Shown: in pieces, positions 21,671 to 33,399 of the stretch | Position numbering within the stretch: the first letter of the stretch is position 1 | Layout: each line of letters starts with the position of its first letter | Source: Tridacna crocea | Taxonomy: Eukaryota; Mollusca; Bivalvia; Cardiida; Cardiidae | Direction: 5' to 3' | Length of the DNA stretch: 64,000 bases | NCBI GenBank assembly: GCA_943736015.1 | Contig: OX031070.1 | Location: 19,737,673-19,801,672 of the forward strand | Position numbers and translations under genes: made by a program | The notes under the pieces: model-generated | What the model was told of the DNA's origin: nothing | Databases searched by the model: none | The model's input: only the letters and a program-made list of their open reading frames with translations

Positions 21671-22449
21671 TTGCCAACTCAACTTGAAATATATAGTTGT
21701 AAAGATTTCGATAGAAAATTAAAACTCAAGTTTTCTTTTTATAAGAGGAGCCTTACAATTTTGAGTTTTGAGAACGGTAAACCGGTGTATACCGGTTATG
21801 TACCGATCTGGTGCATATGAATCCATCATATACAGTCGAAGGATTTGATGGCTTACATTACCCGAGGTACATGTACGCCAAATGCAGGCCTCACTTCTAT
21901 ACTTTTTTCTTGAAAACATACAAAGATCAACACGTTCACAGTTGCTGAGAAGCAGTAACCGACTTCGAAAAGACAATTCGATAGGTGAGTGCAACACTAT
22001 TCTAAGTGCCTGTACATTGAACAGGTACTTAGAATAGTGTTGCACTCACTTATCGAATTGAGCCATGCTTTGTGAAAGGAGGGGGTGTGCTTGATATGAC
22101 AACAGCAGCCAACTGTAAAGAAAGCGGGTGTTTAGATGCATTTGAACTCAAATCGTATAATTTATAAATATAAAAATAGTTGTAAAGATGGCAATTTGTC
22201 ATTGTACGGTCACTCCAAGTGTTAATCTTTGGCAGACAAATTAATTTCAAAACTATATTAAAAATTGCCACATCATTCTATCGTTTGTTTACTTCTTACC
22301 TGAATAAAAAAAATTATTTTGTCTGCCTGCAGCTAATACTTTGACCGACCACACAATAACAAATTGTCATCTTCACAAAAATTTCCATACCTTTAAATGG
22401 CATGATTTAAATTTTAAATGCATTTCAACGCCTGTTAATAAGGCTATAA
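21671..22449. other. spacer around a long hairpin
   Basis: Apart from the hairpin listed at 21973-22060, no gene or repeat was recognised. Confidence 0.35.
21973..22060. repeat. long near-perfect hairpin
   Basis: CAATTCGATAGGTGAGTGCA ... ACAGG, a 7-nt loop, and the inverse ending TGCACTCACTTATCGAATTG. The arms are about 40 bp with about two mismatches. The flank GCCATGCTTTGTGAAAGGAG resembles MITE ends elsewhere (18128, 32985-33203), so it is probably a MITE. A pre-miRNA-like RNA cannot be excluded. Confidence 0.6.
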
Positions 22450-22688
22450 TTCAAGTGCAAAAATATTGACACATGTCAGCCTTCACAATCTGCGCAGGCT
22501 GACATGGGTCGATTATTTTTAATTATTTTGGCAATTCGTAATTGTTCTACCTATTAAAGCATCATTCTATTTCTATATCAAGTCAGTTGGTAGACCATAT
22601 AGATTTTATAGATCCATAATTATGTTATGACTAACTTGGTATGATCCATCACGGAGATGCGTCAACCAAACCACCAATCCCCCTCATA
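22450..22688. mobile_element. longer element with hairpin R
   Basis: ACATGTCAGCCTTCACAATC TGCGCAGGCTGACATGGGTC is the stem. The downstream CATAATTATGTTATGACTAA and CACGGAGATGCGTCAA match 32985-33203 (ACGGAGATGCATTAA). Confidence 0.6.
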
Positions 22689-23040
22689 TACAGGGGTACT
22701 TTGATAAGTTCTCGGCCTCAACAAGGAAATATCCTCAAAGACAGATCGTTTCTGTATTATTTTTCAACATAGTCCCCCTGAACTTCAATGCACTTTGACC
22801 ATCGATGTTCAAACTTTTCGATCCCTTCTCGGAAGAAGTCTGCAGTCTGAGCCCAAAGATACCTTTCACCCGTACAAATGACGTGATTGTCACTCTCAAA
22901 ATGGCGGCCCCGCAAGTGGTATTTCAATTTGGGGAAATAGGTAGAAGTCTGATGGTGCCAAATCTGGCGTATTGTAAACAGTTGGTTGCATACATATACA
23001 TTTGATCTTTTCTGACAATCTCGAGTTTTCATGACCTTGA
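22689..23040 (-). pseudogene. mariner transposase 3' fragment
   Basis: Read on the minus strand, this is the C-terminal end of a mariner (DD34D) transposase plus the element's 3' TIR (plus strand CAGGGGTACTTTGATAAGTT at 22691). The family motif PDLAPSD...LFP, which holds the third catalytic Asp, is visible at about 22975-22940. Downstream are LKYHLRGRHFES and GIEKFEHRWSKCIEVQGDYV before the stop at 22757. A one-base frameshift in the C run near 22937 separates LFP from KLKYHL, and everything upstream of the motif is missing. The copy is dead. TA flanks the TIR, as expected for this superfamily. Confidence 0.85.
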
Positions 23041-23384
23041 CGGATAATGCAGACGGGTAATCAGCATTTTTCCATCATGTTTTCTACCATTTCATAGACA
23101 AATCTTAAAATTTAAGCCTTACTGTGGTGCCGCATGAACGGTGGTGCCTATATTTTCATTCGTTTTTGAAAAGTGCCTATGCAGGTAGCCATAATGTTTA
23201 CTACATGGACAAATTCAGGTTCTTTTTTGTTTTTAAAACATACCTGTAAAACATGAACTTTCATTACCGGATTGAGCCAGTGCAAACTTTCTCTTTTCTA
23301 TTTTACATCCAATTGTACAGTTTTATGAGCCAGATGCCTTTAATATTGGATAAAATTATTGTATTCTATTTTAATTAAAAAAAC
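23041..23384. other. no recognisable gene
   Basis: A short family-H scrap (TCAGCATTTTTCCATCATG) lies at about 23060. Otherwise plain. Confidence 0.35.
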
Positions 23385-25479
23385 AGAGGACCATGATGGT
23401 CCTATATCGCTCACCTGAGTACCAAGCTGAAAAATCAAACTATTACCCCTGGGTAGGGCCAGTTTTGACCCCATGGGCATCCTAAGGAAAAAACTTGGTA
23501 GAGGTCCACTAGGAGATGCTACTTACAAAATGTCAAAGCTCTCCGCCTTCTAGTTTCAGAGAAGTAGAATTTTAAAGTTTTCCTTCTTTGTTCATATGTT
23601 TCGAACTTGTGACCCCTGGGGCAGGGCAAGTTTTGACCCTAGGGGCATAATATGAAGAAACTTTGTAGAATTGCACTAAGAGATGCTACATAACAAATAT
23701 CAAAGCTCTACGCCATCTAGTTTCAGTGAATAAGAAGTTTAAAGTTTTCCTTCTTTGTTCCTATGTTTCAAACTTGTGACCCCTGGGGCGGGACCAGTTT
23801 CGACCCAAGGGGCATCATATTAACAATTCTGGTAGAGGTTCACTAGGAGATGCTACATACCAAATATCAAAGCTCTGCACCACCTAGTTTCAGACAAGAA
23901 GAATTTTGAAGTTTTCCTTCTTTATTTCTATGTTTCAAACTCGTGACCACCGGGGCGGGGCCAGTTTTTACCCAAAGGACACCATATGAACAATCTTGGT
24001 AGACGTCTACTAGGAGATAATACATACCAAATATCAAAGCTCTGCACCACTTAGTTTCAGAGAAGAAGATTTTTAAAGTTTTCCTTCTTTGCTCCTATGT
24101 TTCAAACTTGAAACCCCCGGGGCGGGGCCAGTTTTGACCCCAGGGCATCATATCAACAATCTTGGCAGAGATCCACTAGGAGATGCTACATACCAAATGT
24201 AAAAGCTCTGCACTTTCTAATTTCAGAGAAGAAGATTTTTAAAGTTTTACTTCTTTGTTCCTAAGTTTCAAACTTGTGACCCCCGGGGCGGGGCCAGTTT
24301 TGACCCAAGGGACATCATATGAACATTCTTGGTAGAGGTCAACTAGAAGATGCTACATACCAAATATCAAAGCTCTGCACCGTCTAGTTCCAGAGAAGAA
24401 GATTTTTTAAGTTTTCCTTCTTTGTTCCTAAGTTTCAAACTTGTGACCCCCGGGGCAGGGCCAGTTTTTACCCAAGGAGCATTATATGAACAATCTTGGT
24501 AGAGGTCCACTAGGAGATGCCACATACCAGATATCAAAGCTCTGCGGCTTCTAGTTTCAGAGAATAAGAAATTTAAAGTTTACTTTCTTTGTTCCAATAA
24601 TACAAACTTGTGATCCCCGGAGCGGGGCCAGTTGTAACCCAAGGAGCATTATATGAACAATTTTGGTAGAAGTCTACTAGGAGATGCTACATACCAAATA
24701 TCAAAGCTCTACGCCTTCTAGTTTCAGAGAAGAAGCATTTTGAAGTTTTTCTTCTTTGTTCCTATGTTTCAAACTTGTGACCCCCGGTGCGGGGCCAGTT
24801 TTTACCCCAGGGGCATCATATGAAGAATCTTGGTAGACGTTTAATAGGAGATGCTACATACCAAATATCAAAGCTCTGCGGCTTCTAGTTTCAGAGAAGA
24901 AGATTTTTAAAGTTTACATTCTTTGTTCCTATGTTTCAAACTTGTGACCCCCGGGGCGGGGCCAGTTTTGACCCAAGGGGCATCATATGAACAATCTTAG
25001 TAGAGGTCTACTAGGAGATGTTACATTCCAAATATCAAAGCTCTGCGGCTTCTAGTTTCAGAGAAGAAGAATTTTATAGTTTTCCTTCTTTGTTCCTATC
25101 TTTCAAACTTGTGACCCCCGGGGCGGGGCCAGTTTCGACTCCAGGGACATCATATGAACAATCTTGATAGAGGTTCACCAGGAGATGCTACATACCAAAT
25201 ATCAAAGCTCTACGCCTTCTAGTTTCAGAGAAGAAGATTTTTAAAGGTTTTGCTATTTTTTTCCTTTTGGTTGCCATTGCAATCAGAATTATGGGTGGAA
25301 TTCAATTTCTTGAACAACTTTGCTAGAGCTATACCCAAGGAACATCCCTTCCAAGTTTCATGGAGATTGGTCCGGTGGTTTAGGAGGAGAAGATGTTTAA
25401 AAAAACTGTGGACGACGGACGACGGACACTGGGCGATCACAAAAGCTCACCATGAGCACTTCGTGCTCAGGTGAGCTAA
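23385..25479 (+). mobile_element. composite Helentron-like element, 167-bp array
   Basis: The 5' end has the hairpin GAGGACCATGATGGTCCT then ATCGCTCACCTGAG. Ten successive CTTGTGACCCC landmarks (23606, 23773, 23940, 24107, 24273, 24440, 24607, 24774, 24941, 25108) give a 167-bp period that is almost invariant. A 3' cassette follows from about 25240 (GGTTGCCATTGCAATCAGAA, GGTTTAGGAGGAGAAGATG, GACGACGGACGACGGACACT). It ends with the stem TGAGCACTTCGTGCTCA and AGGTGAGCTAA. The ends share an 11-bp inverted repeat (GCTCACCTGAG / CTCAGGTGAGC). No protein is encoded; a partner element must supply the transposase. Confidence 0.8.
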
Positions 25480-26152
25480 CAAAAACAAAAAAGAAATACA
25501 AAAAACAAATAAACAAACAAAACCACTCGGTAGTTCATCATTTTGAAAAGTATTTCTATCCATATTTTGATTTTGAAGCCATCTTTGCGTGCATGTGAAA
25601 AATAGCAAAGATCTTTCTTGAAAAAAGAAAAGCCTCGAAAATCTAGTTCAAAGTCCCTGTAAAAGAACGACTTTTTTATTTAAGTTCGTCCCATCTAGTG
25701 TAAAACAAATTGCTGAATTAATGACAGACCTTTAAAACACATTTAAAAATTGAATATGCGTGGTTGAAACTTAGAATTTTTGCCATAAAAATATTGTGCC
25801 AAACAAGGAAAAACTCTTGTCAGTCCAAAATTGTCAAGCTATATGAAGATCGTAATCGTTTGCGAAAAAAAGTAGTTCGCCTTGACAATGACAAGACAAA
25901 TAGCCACCGATATGAATTAATTATTTGATTGTTAAAATAAAGATATCACGTGAAGTCTGTTTGAAAACTTATTGCGTCAGACCGTATGAAAACCTTTTGA
26001 TAAAAAGAGATTTGGCAGCGAACGAGCAACCTCTCCTTTATGCAACGATGTTTTAGGTGTATTTGATTTTAAATGATTTTGATTTTATTTGTTTTACAAA
26101 GGTTCATACCTTTTTAGAGGCCTTGTTTGCTTTTTATTCGTGGAGTTATGAG
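25480..26152. other. no recognisable gene
   Basis: AT-rich spacer. CAAAAAACAAATAAACAAAC at about 25498 is a low-complexity tail after the composite element. Confidence 0.4.
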
Positions 26153-26368
26153 ATAACTTTCACTAGACGACAAAAGCATTTGCAGACGACAAATTAAATG
26201 AATCTTAAATGATGGAGTTTGTTTGTTTGTTTTTTTAAATATCCGAAAAATTCTGGGAAAAGGAGAAAATGTTTGTAAACAGCATTTTCTCCTTTTCCCA
26301 TATTTTCAAAAGCCTTCTCCTTCATGGCCGTTAAAATTCGGGATTGCCTAGTAATGGGTAAAGAGTAA
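26153..26368. mobile_element. hairpin MITE family H, eroded arms
   Basis: GCATTTGCAGACGACAAATT, the palindrome GGGAAAAGGAGAAAATGTTT GTAAACAGCATTTTC, and CCTAGTAATGGGTAAAGAGTAA. The long arm carries a (GTTT)n expansion at 26219-26232. Confidence 0.7.
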
Positions 26369-26384
26369 TTGGCTATAAATTTGG

Positions 26385-27680
26385 TATGGGCCGTATGGCA
26401 TGCTTTTCATGCAATTTCAAAGTACTAAAACCGTATGGTATACGTTTATGCAATTTTGAAATACTAAAACCGTATGGTATACTTTTTATGCAGTTTTAAA
26501 ATACTAAAATCCTATTTTGAAATTGCATAAAAAGTAAACCATACGGTTTTAGTATTTTATAATTGCATGAAAAGTAAACAATACAGTTTTAGTATTTTAA
26601 AACCGCATGGTTTACTTTTTATACCATTTCAAAATACTTAAAGGGCCGTATGGTATACTTTTTTATACAATTTCAAAATACTATACAGGGCCGTATGGTA
26701 TCCTTTTTATGGAATTTCAAAATACTAAAACGGTAAGAAATACTTTCATTAATTTCAAATACTTAAACGGCGGTATGGTATAATTTTTATGCAATTTTAA
26801 AATACTAAAAGGGCGGTTTGGTATACTTTTTATGCAATTTCAAAATACTTAAAAATTCGTATTGTATATTATGTAATTTCAAAATACTGAAAGGGGCGTA
26901 TGATATACTATGTTATTTCGAAATACTAAAAGGCCGTATTGTATAATTCTTCAAATTCTAAAAGGGCGGTATCGTATACTTTTTATGCAATTTCAAAATA
27001 CTAAAAGGGCCGCATGGTAGACTTTTTATACAATTTCAAATTACTAAAAGGGCTTTATGGTATACTTTTTATGCAATTTTCAAAATATTGAAATGGCCGT
27101 GTGGTATGCTTTTTATGCATCAAGGCATTAAAAGGGCTGTATGGTATACTTTTTATACAATTTTAAAATACTAAAAGGGCGGTTTGGTATACTTTTTATG
27201 CAATTTCAAAATACTTAAAAGTAGGCTGTATGGTATGCTTTTTATGCAATTTCAAAATACTAAAAGGACCGTATAGTATACTTTTTTGTTTCAAAATACT
27301 AAAAGGGCTGCATGTTATGCCTTTTCATGCAATTTTAAAATTCTAAAAGGGTCTTATGTTATACTTTTTATGCAATTTCATATTACCAAAAGGGCCGGTA
27401 TGGTATACTAGTATGATGTAATTTCAAAATACTAAAAGGGCTGTATGGTGTAATGTTTAATTCAATTTCAAAATACTAAAATGGTCATGTGGTATACTTT
27501 TTATTCAATTTAAATATACTATCAAAGCCGTATGGTATACTTTTTAGGCAATCTCAAACTACTAAAGGGCCGTGGTGTATGCTTTTTACGCAATTTTAAA
27601 ATACTAAGACCGTATGGTATACTCTTTTATGCAATTTTAAAATACTAAGACCATATGGTTTTCTTTTTATGCAATTTTGA
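26385..27680. repeat. 43-bp satellite with an internal inversion
   Basis: About 30 diverged copies of GGCCGTATGGTATACTTTTT ATGCAATTTCAAAATACTAAAA. From about 26515 to 26604 the unit runs in the opposite orientation (AAAAAGTAAACCATACGGTT), then flips back. 27681-28039 downstream shows nothing recognised. Confidence 0.85.
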
Positions 27681-28039
27681 AAGGGTTGACAGACAAGGGC
27701 CTCACCACATCCCCAGTAATTGAATCTTCAAAACTCTTAACTGTCATAATCAGTCATTACAATAAGATTGTTTTAAAGATTTTTGGGACCATCCTTTGAA
27801 TCTAGTAATTAATGCCATACTATAAAGTTATAAAAAAATAAACGGTCGTGTAGTAAAAATTATAGACGTGTGATCCACATGCTAAATATTAAATTATTTT
27901 GTAAGTTTAGTTCTGCTTTTTTGACCTTGAAAACAACAGATTGAATTTTAGGCAAAAATTTCCAGGGAGTATTTATGGGTTCTCGTATCCGCTTGCACTC
28001 ATCTCTTTCAGACCCGTATATATACATATGAGCCCTGTG

Positions 28040-28125
28040 AAAAGGGGGCATAGCATTCGCAAAAAGTATCGACCAAAGTCAGCCTGCGTGGACTGAACAG
28101 GTTGACATAGGTTGAAACTTTTTGT
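28040..28125. mobile_element. hairpin family R, diverged
   Basis: AAAAGGGGGCATAGCATTCG CAAAAAGT, then AGTCAGCCTGCGTGGACTGA ACAGGTTGACATAGG. The stem has several mismatches. 28126-28467 continues weakly as the outer part of that element. Confidence 0.55.
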
Positions 28126-28467
28126 TATTGATCAATATTCTGCATTTCTAAGGACCTAACTACCTACTGATTAAACTGGTTGTCAGAAAAAATAGAAGTA
28201 TATCTCCTGGATCCATAATCATATACTACACTATCCATACAACATCCAAAAAGGTTGTGTCAATCAAGTTTATTACCAAGATTATGCACAAAAACTGCAA
28301 GTTTTAGCATTGTTTACCAAGGTTTCAGTTCCAAGTCATGTCAGATTTCATTGAATTGGGGAAATAAGAAGGGAAATTCTACTTCGTATACGTGTACCGA
28401 ATTCTTTAGGCCAAAAAACATGTAAGATTCGCCTAACACACGTTGGGGTGGTAAAATTTTGCAGTTT

Positions 28468-31400
28468 TTAGCTCACCTTAGCACAAAGTGCTAAAGGTGA
28501 GCTATTGTGATCGCCCTATGTCCGGCGTCAACAATTTCTTTAAACATCTTCTCCTCTTAAACCACTGGGCCAATCTTCATGAAACTTGGCAGGAATGTTC
28601 CTTGGGTGAAGCTCTACCACAATTGCACAAAGAATTTAATTACACCCATAAGTCTTTTTGCCATGGCAACAAAAGGAAAAAAACGAAATCTTTGAAAATC
28701 TTCTTCTCTGAAACTACAAGGCGTAGAGCTTTGATATTTGGTATGTAGCATCTCCTAATGGACCTCTACCAAGTTTGTTCAAATTATGCTCCTAGGGTCA
28801 AAAATGGCCCCGCCCCGGGGGTAGTTTGAGTATAGGAACAAAGAAGGAAAACTTTAACAAGAGAGCCAATATGGCCCTGGATCGCTCACCTGAAGTTTTG
28901 AGATAACCATAGTCTATATATTTTTTTTTTTTTTTTTGAGGTATTGAAACATTGGAACCAAATTTATAATTTCGCCAAGCAATTTTCAAAAGGTCACCTG
29001 TAAAAGTCATTTCGAAATCTGACCATCAGTTTCAAAAAGAAGAATTTTTAAGAATTCTTCATTTCTGTATAAGAGCAAGTAGCCCCCATCCACGAGAGCC
29101 ATGTTTCTTGATGGATCAAAATTTACAAACAAGTTTTGAAAAGGGTCACCAAACGAACATTTCGGAAATTTTTTTTTAAAATCTGACCAGGGATTTCAGA
29201 GAAAGAGAATTTCCAAGAATTTCATCATGTCCGTATAGTGCAAGTAGCCCCCTTTCACAAGAGCCATGTTTCTTCATGGATCAAAATTATATGTAAAGTT
29301 TTTGAAAAGGGTCACCCAAGGAACATCTCTGTCAGATTATTTTAAAATCTGACTTGGGGTTTCAGAGAAGAAGAATTGTCAAGAATTTCTTCATTTCCAT
29401 ATAGTGCAAGCAGCCCCCATTCACCAGAGCCATGTTTCTTGACCAATCAAAATTTCGCGAACAATTTTTGAAAAAGATCACTCAAGGAAAATCTCTGTTA
29501 AATTATTTCAAAATCAGCCATTTCAGAGAAGAAGAATTTTCAAGAATTTCTTCATTTCTGTATAGTGCAAGTAGCCCCCATTCACCAGAGCCATGATTCT
29601 TGACCAATCAAAATTTCGCGTACAATTTTTGAAAAGGGTCACCCAAGGAACATATCTGGAATTATTTCAAAATCTGACAAGCAGTCTCAGAGAAGAAGAA
29701 TTTTTACGAATTTCTTCATTTCTGTATCGTGCAAGTAGCCCCCATTCCCCAGAGCCATGTTTCTTGACCAATCAAAATTTCGCCAACAATTTTTGAAAAC
29801 GGTCACCCAAGGAGCAACTCTGTGAAATTATTTCAAAATCTGACCAGCGGTTTCAGAGAAGAAGATTTTTTAGGTATTCCTATATTTCTGTATAGTGCAA
29901 GTAGCCCCCATTCACCAGAGCCACATTTTTTGACAGATCAAAATTTCACGAACAGTTTTTGGAAAGGGTCACCCAAGGAACATATCTGTGAAATTATTTC
30001 AAAATCTGACAAGCGGTTTCAGAGAAGATTTTTAAAGAATTCCTACATTTCTGTATAGTGCAAGTAGCCCTCATTCACCAGAGCCACATTTTTTGATGAA
30101 TCAAAATTTCACGAATAATTTCGAAAAGGGTCACCCAAGGAACATATCTGTGAAATTATTTCAAAATCCGACCAGCGGTTTCAGAGAAGAAAATTTTTAA
30201 AGAATTTGCTAACAAATTCCATTTGGTTGACATGGCAGCCAGAGTTTTTGATGGAATCAAATTCTGTGAACACTTTTTAAAGAGGACCTCCCAAGGAACA
30301 TTCCAGCCAAATTTGGTCCAAATTGGCCCAGCGGTTTAGGAGGAGTTGATGTTTAAAGAATGTTGACGACGCACGACAGCCGACGGACACTGGGTGATCC
30401 TAAAAGCTCCCCTTGAGCACGTTCTGCTCAGGTGAGCTAAAAATCTTCTCCTCTGAAATTTGAAGGCGTAGAGCTTTGATATTTGGTATGTAGCATCTCC
30501 TAGTGGACCTCTACCAAGTCTGTTCAAATTATATCCCTGGGGTCAAAACTGGCCCCATCCCAGGGGTCACAAGTTTGAGCATAGGAATAAAGAAGGAAAA
30601 CTTTAAAAATCTTCTCTGAAACTTGAAGGCGTAGAGCTTTGATATTTAGTATATGGCATCTCCTAGTGGACCCCTACCAGGTTTGTTCAAATTTTGCCCC
30701 TGGGGTCAAAACTGGCCCCACCCCGGGGGTCACAAGTTTGAGCATAGGAATAAAGGAAAACTTTAAAAATCTTCTCCTCTGAAATTTGAAGGCGTAGAGC
30801 TTTGATATTTGGTATGTGACATCTCCTAGTAGACCTCTACCAAGCTTATTCAAATTATGTCCCTGGGGTCAAAACTGGCCCCATCCCGCGGATCACAAAT
30901 TTGAGCATAGAAACAAAGAAGGAAAACTTTAAAAATCTTCTCCTCTGAAACTAGAAGCCGCAGAGCTTTGATATTTGGTATGTTGCATCTCCTAGTAGAC
31001 CTCTACCAAGTTTATTCAACTGATGTCCCTTGGGTCAAAACTGGCCCCACCCCAGGGGTCACTAGTTTGAGCATAGGATCAAAGAAGGAAAACTTTAAAA
31101 TTCTTCTCTTCTGAAACTAGATGGCGTAGAGCTTTGATATTTGGTATGTGGCATCTCCTAGTAGATCTCTACCAAGTTCCTCTAAATCATGTCCCTGGGG
31201 TCAAAACTGGCCCCGCCCCTGAGCTTACAAGTTCGAACATAGGAACAAAGAAAGAAAATTTTAAAATTCTTCTTCTCTTAAACTAGAAGGCATAGAGCTA
31301 TGATATTTGGCATGTAGCAATTCCTAGTGGACCTCTGCCAAGTTTTTTTCATATTATGTCCTTGGGGTCAAAACTGGCCCTGCCCAGGGTGTCACAGGTT

Positions 31401-31995
31401 TGAACATAGCAACAAAAAAGGAAAACTTTGGAAATCTTCTCTGAAACTTGAAAGTGCAGAGCTTTGATATTTGGTATGTAGAATCTTCTAGAGGACCTCT
31501 ACCAAGTTTGGTCATATGATGTCCCTGGCATCAAAAGTGGCCATGCCCTGGAGGTCACAGGTTGGAACATAGGAACAAAGAAAGAAAATTGTAAATTTCT
31601 TTTTCTCTTAAACGGGAAGGTGTAGAGCTTTGATATTTGGTATGTAGCATCTTTGAGTGGACCTCTACCAAGTTTGTTCCAAGGATGCTGCTTTGGTTAA
31701 AACTGACCCAGCCCCGGGGACCACAAGTTCGAACAAAGGACAAAGAAGGAAAATTTAAAATCTTCTTTGAAACTGGAAGGTGTCGAGCTTTGATATTTGA
31801 TTGCCCCATGTCCGGCGTCTGTCGCCCGTCAACAGTTTCTTTAGAAATCTTCTTCTCCTAACCCACTGGGCCAATCTTGATGAAACTTGGCAGGGATGTT
31901 CCTTGGGTGAAGCTTTACCAAAGTTGCTCAAAGAATTGAATTTCACTCATAAGCTATAGTCTAAGGTGAGCGTTCCAGGGCCAATGGCCCTCTTG
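28468..31995 (-). mobile_element. composite Helentron-like element, 167-bp type, interrupted
   Basis: On the minus strand it begins at 31995 (CAAGAGGGCCATTGGCCCTG, then CGCTCACCTTAG) and ends at 28468 (TAGCACTTTGTGCTAAGGTGAGCTAA-like). The array units (GGCGTAGAGCTTTGATATTT in plus sense) are the inverse of those at 23385-25479. It is split by a second element (28858-30440). Next to its 5' end (31800-31960) there is an extra copy of the 3' cassette lacking the terminal hairpin, which makes the element chimeric. Confidence 0.8.
28858..30440 (+). mobile_element. nested composite element, about 164-bp array
   Basis: Starts CAAGAGAGCCAATATGGCCC, then GGATCGCTCACCTGAAG. GCAAGTAGCCCCC landmarks fall at 29075, 29240, 29406, 29567, 29731, 29897 and 30060 (161-166 bp apart). 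The 3' cassette begins near 30200 (TTGACATGGCAGCCAGAG, GGTTTAGGAGGAGTTGATG) and ends AGGTGAGCTAA. Removing it restores the host monomer as ACTTTAA + AAATCTTCTC, with no duplicated target. Confidence 0.85.
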
Positions 31996-32011
31996 TATAA
32001 TTCGTTTTACA

Positions 32012-32177
32012 GTCAGATGGCAGGGGACTTGGAAACTTGTTGACGGCTTTGGTGATGAATCATGTCGCACCGAGCCAAAGGCGAGTCAGGTGGAAGGGGA
32101 CTTGAAAACTCTTCGGCTAGGGACTACATGATTCACCACAGCCGTGAACAGGTTTGCAAGTCCCCTACCACCTGACC
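32012..32177. mobile_element. inverted-repeat MITE
   Basis: CAGTCAGATGGCAGGGGACT TGGAAAC and GGTTTGCAAGTCCCCTACCA CCTGACCG pair, as do GGCTTTGGTGATGAATCATG and CATGATTCACCACAGCC. An internal GTCAGGTGGAAGGGGACTTG duplicates the outer arm. Confidence 0.75.
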
Positions 32178-32227
32178 GCAATACATCCATCTATATAAGT
32201 GCTCTGGCCAACACTATATGTCTTGCA

Positions 32228-32392
32228 ACGCGTGAAAAGGGGCATTCAGACAATTGCATAAAGTGTCGTCTCGGATCAGCCTGCCTAGTCTGTATTGCAG
32301 TCGTACAGTGCCTTCTCGGATTAGCCTGCGCCGACTGCGCAGGCTAATCCGAGACGACACTTTATGCAAATATGCGAATGTCCCTTTTTGCG
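32228..32392. mobile_element. hairpin MITE family Q with insertion in the left arm
   Basis: Outer ends GTGAAAAGGGGCATTC and GAATGTCCCTTTTTGCG. The right arm is intact (CGCAGGCTAATCCGAGACGA). The left arm is present twice (32262 and about 32308) around an extra piece of about 40 bp. Confidence 0.7.
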
Positions 32393-32489
32393 TTTTGCAT
32401 GACATATTATCATTGAATTACTGTTAAACCGTGTTTACTCTTGCCTACAACTTATTAAATGTAGATCAAAATATTGCAATACTTTGGAA

Positions 32490-32984
32490 TGGTGGAAAAA
32501 ACGTAGTAAAAGAATGGTAAAAACTGTTGTTAACCAGTTTTTCTGCTTTTCCCACATTTCTTATTGATTTCGAAAGGTCTGTTTTACAAGCCATTGAAAC
32601 TTGTAATTGTAAAGAAAAGGGTTATCGTCAACAGCAGACTTTTTATGCAAAATTGGTTCTCCTTGTATTCAACGTTTTTTCATAAAAAGGAAAAGGCAAC
32701 CCAAATACAATAGATGTGATCAATTCTGTTTCCTGCCAAGAACGTGGATATTAAAAAAAAGCAAGAAATAAATACTAGAAGAAAAATTGAATTAAAAAAC
32801 AGCCTGTTGCCATAAGGATAAAAACAAAACAAAAAAACATCAAATGCAAATCTTGGTTGTAATTGTGGATGGTGTAGTCTATGATTAGACGGCACACAAC
32901 TGATCAGAGATCTTATAACGTGCCCTCGTTCAAATGGTTAACTCTTTCATCGCAAAGTATGTTCCATATCTGCGCTCTGTTAAA
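32490..32984. other. degenerate family-H copy, then spacer
   Basis: 32490-32624 has GGTTAACCAGTTTTTCTGCT TTTCCCAC and AGAAAAGGGTTA. The remainder is AT-rich with nothing recognised. Confidence 0.45.
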
Positions 32985-33203
32985 AAGGGGGCGTAATGCA
33001 TCTGCGAAAAGTTTCGGCCAAGGTTAGCATGCGCAATCCGCGCAGGCTAACCTGGGCCAAAACTTTTCGCTATCAGTCAAATTTCTGTTTGTAAAAGGAC
33101 CAATCTATGTCATGATTAAGTCCTATGGACCTATGATTATGCGATGACTGTGGTTAGTATTGTCTATAACGGAGATGCATTAAGCTCCCTTTTGCCAGAG
33201 CAT
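32985..33203. mobile_element. full-length element with hairpin R
   Basis: Inverted outer parts GTTAAAAAGGGGGCGTAATG CATCTGCG and GGAGATGCATTAAGCTCCCT TTTGCC. The stem is GGCCAAGGTTAGCATGCGCA ... CTAACCTGGGCC. A partial copy in the other orientation follows at 33230-33390. Confidence 0.7.
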
Positions 33204-33399
33204 GGTTGTATTACGCATTTTGCAGCACTCTGATAAAAGGGGGCTTAACGCATCTCCTCAGGCATAATTATGGATTCATGGAATCTACTTTGTTAAAGAA
33301 CGGAATGAGTCATGAGATAGACAGGTCCTATGGCATGTGTGACATGAGTCCATACTTTTTGCAGATGCATTAAGCCCACATTTTCACAGAGCATGGCTC

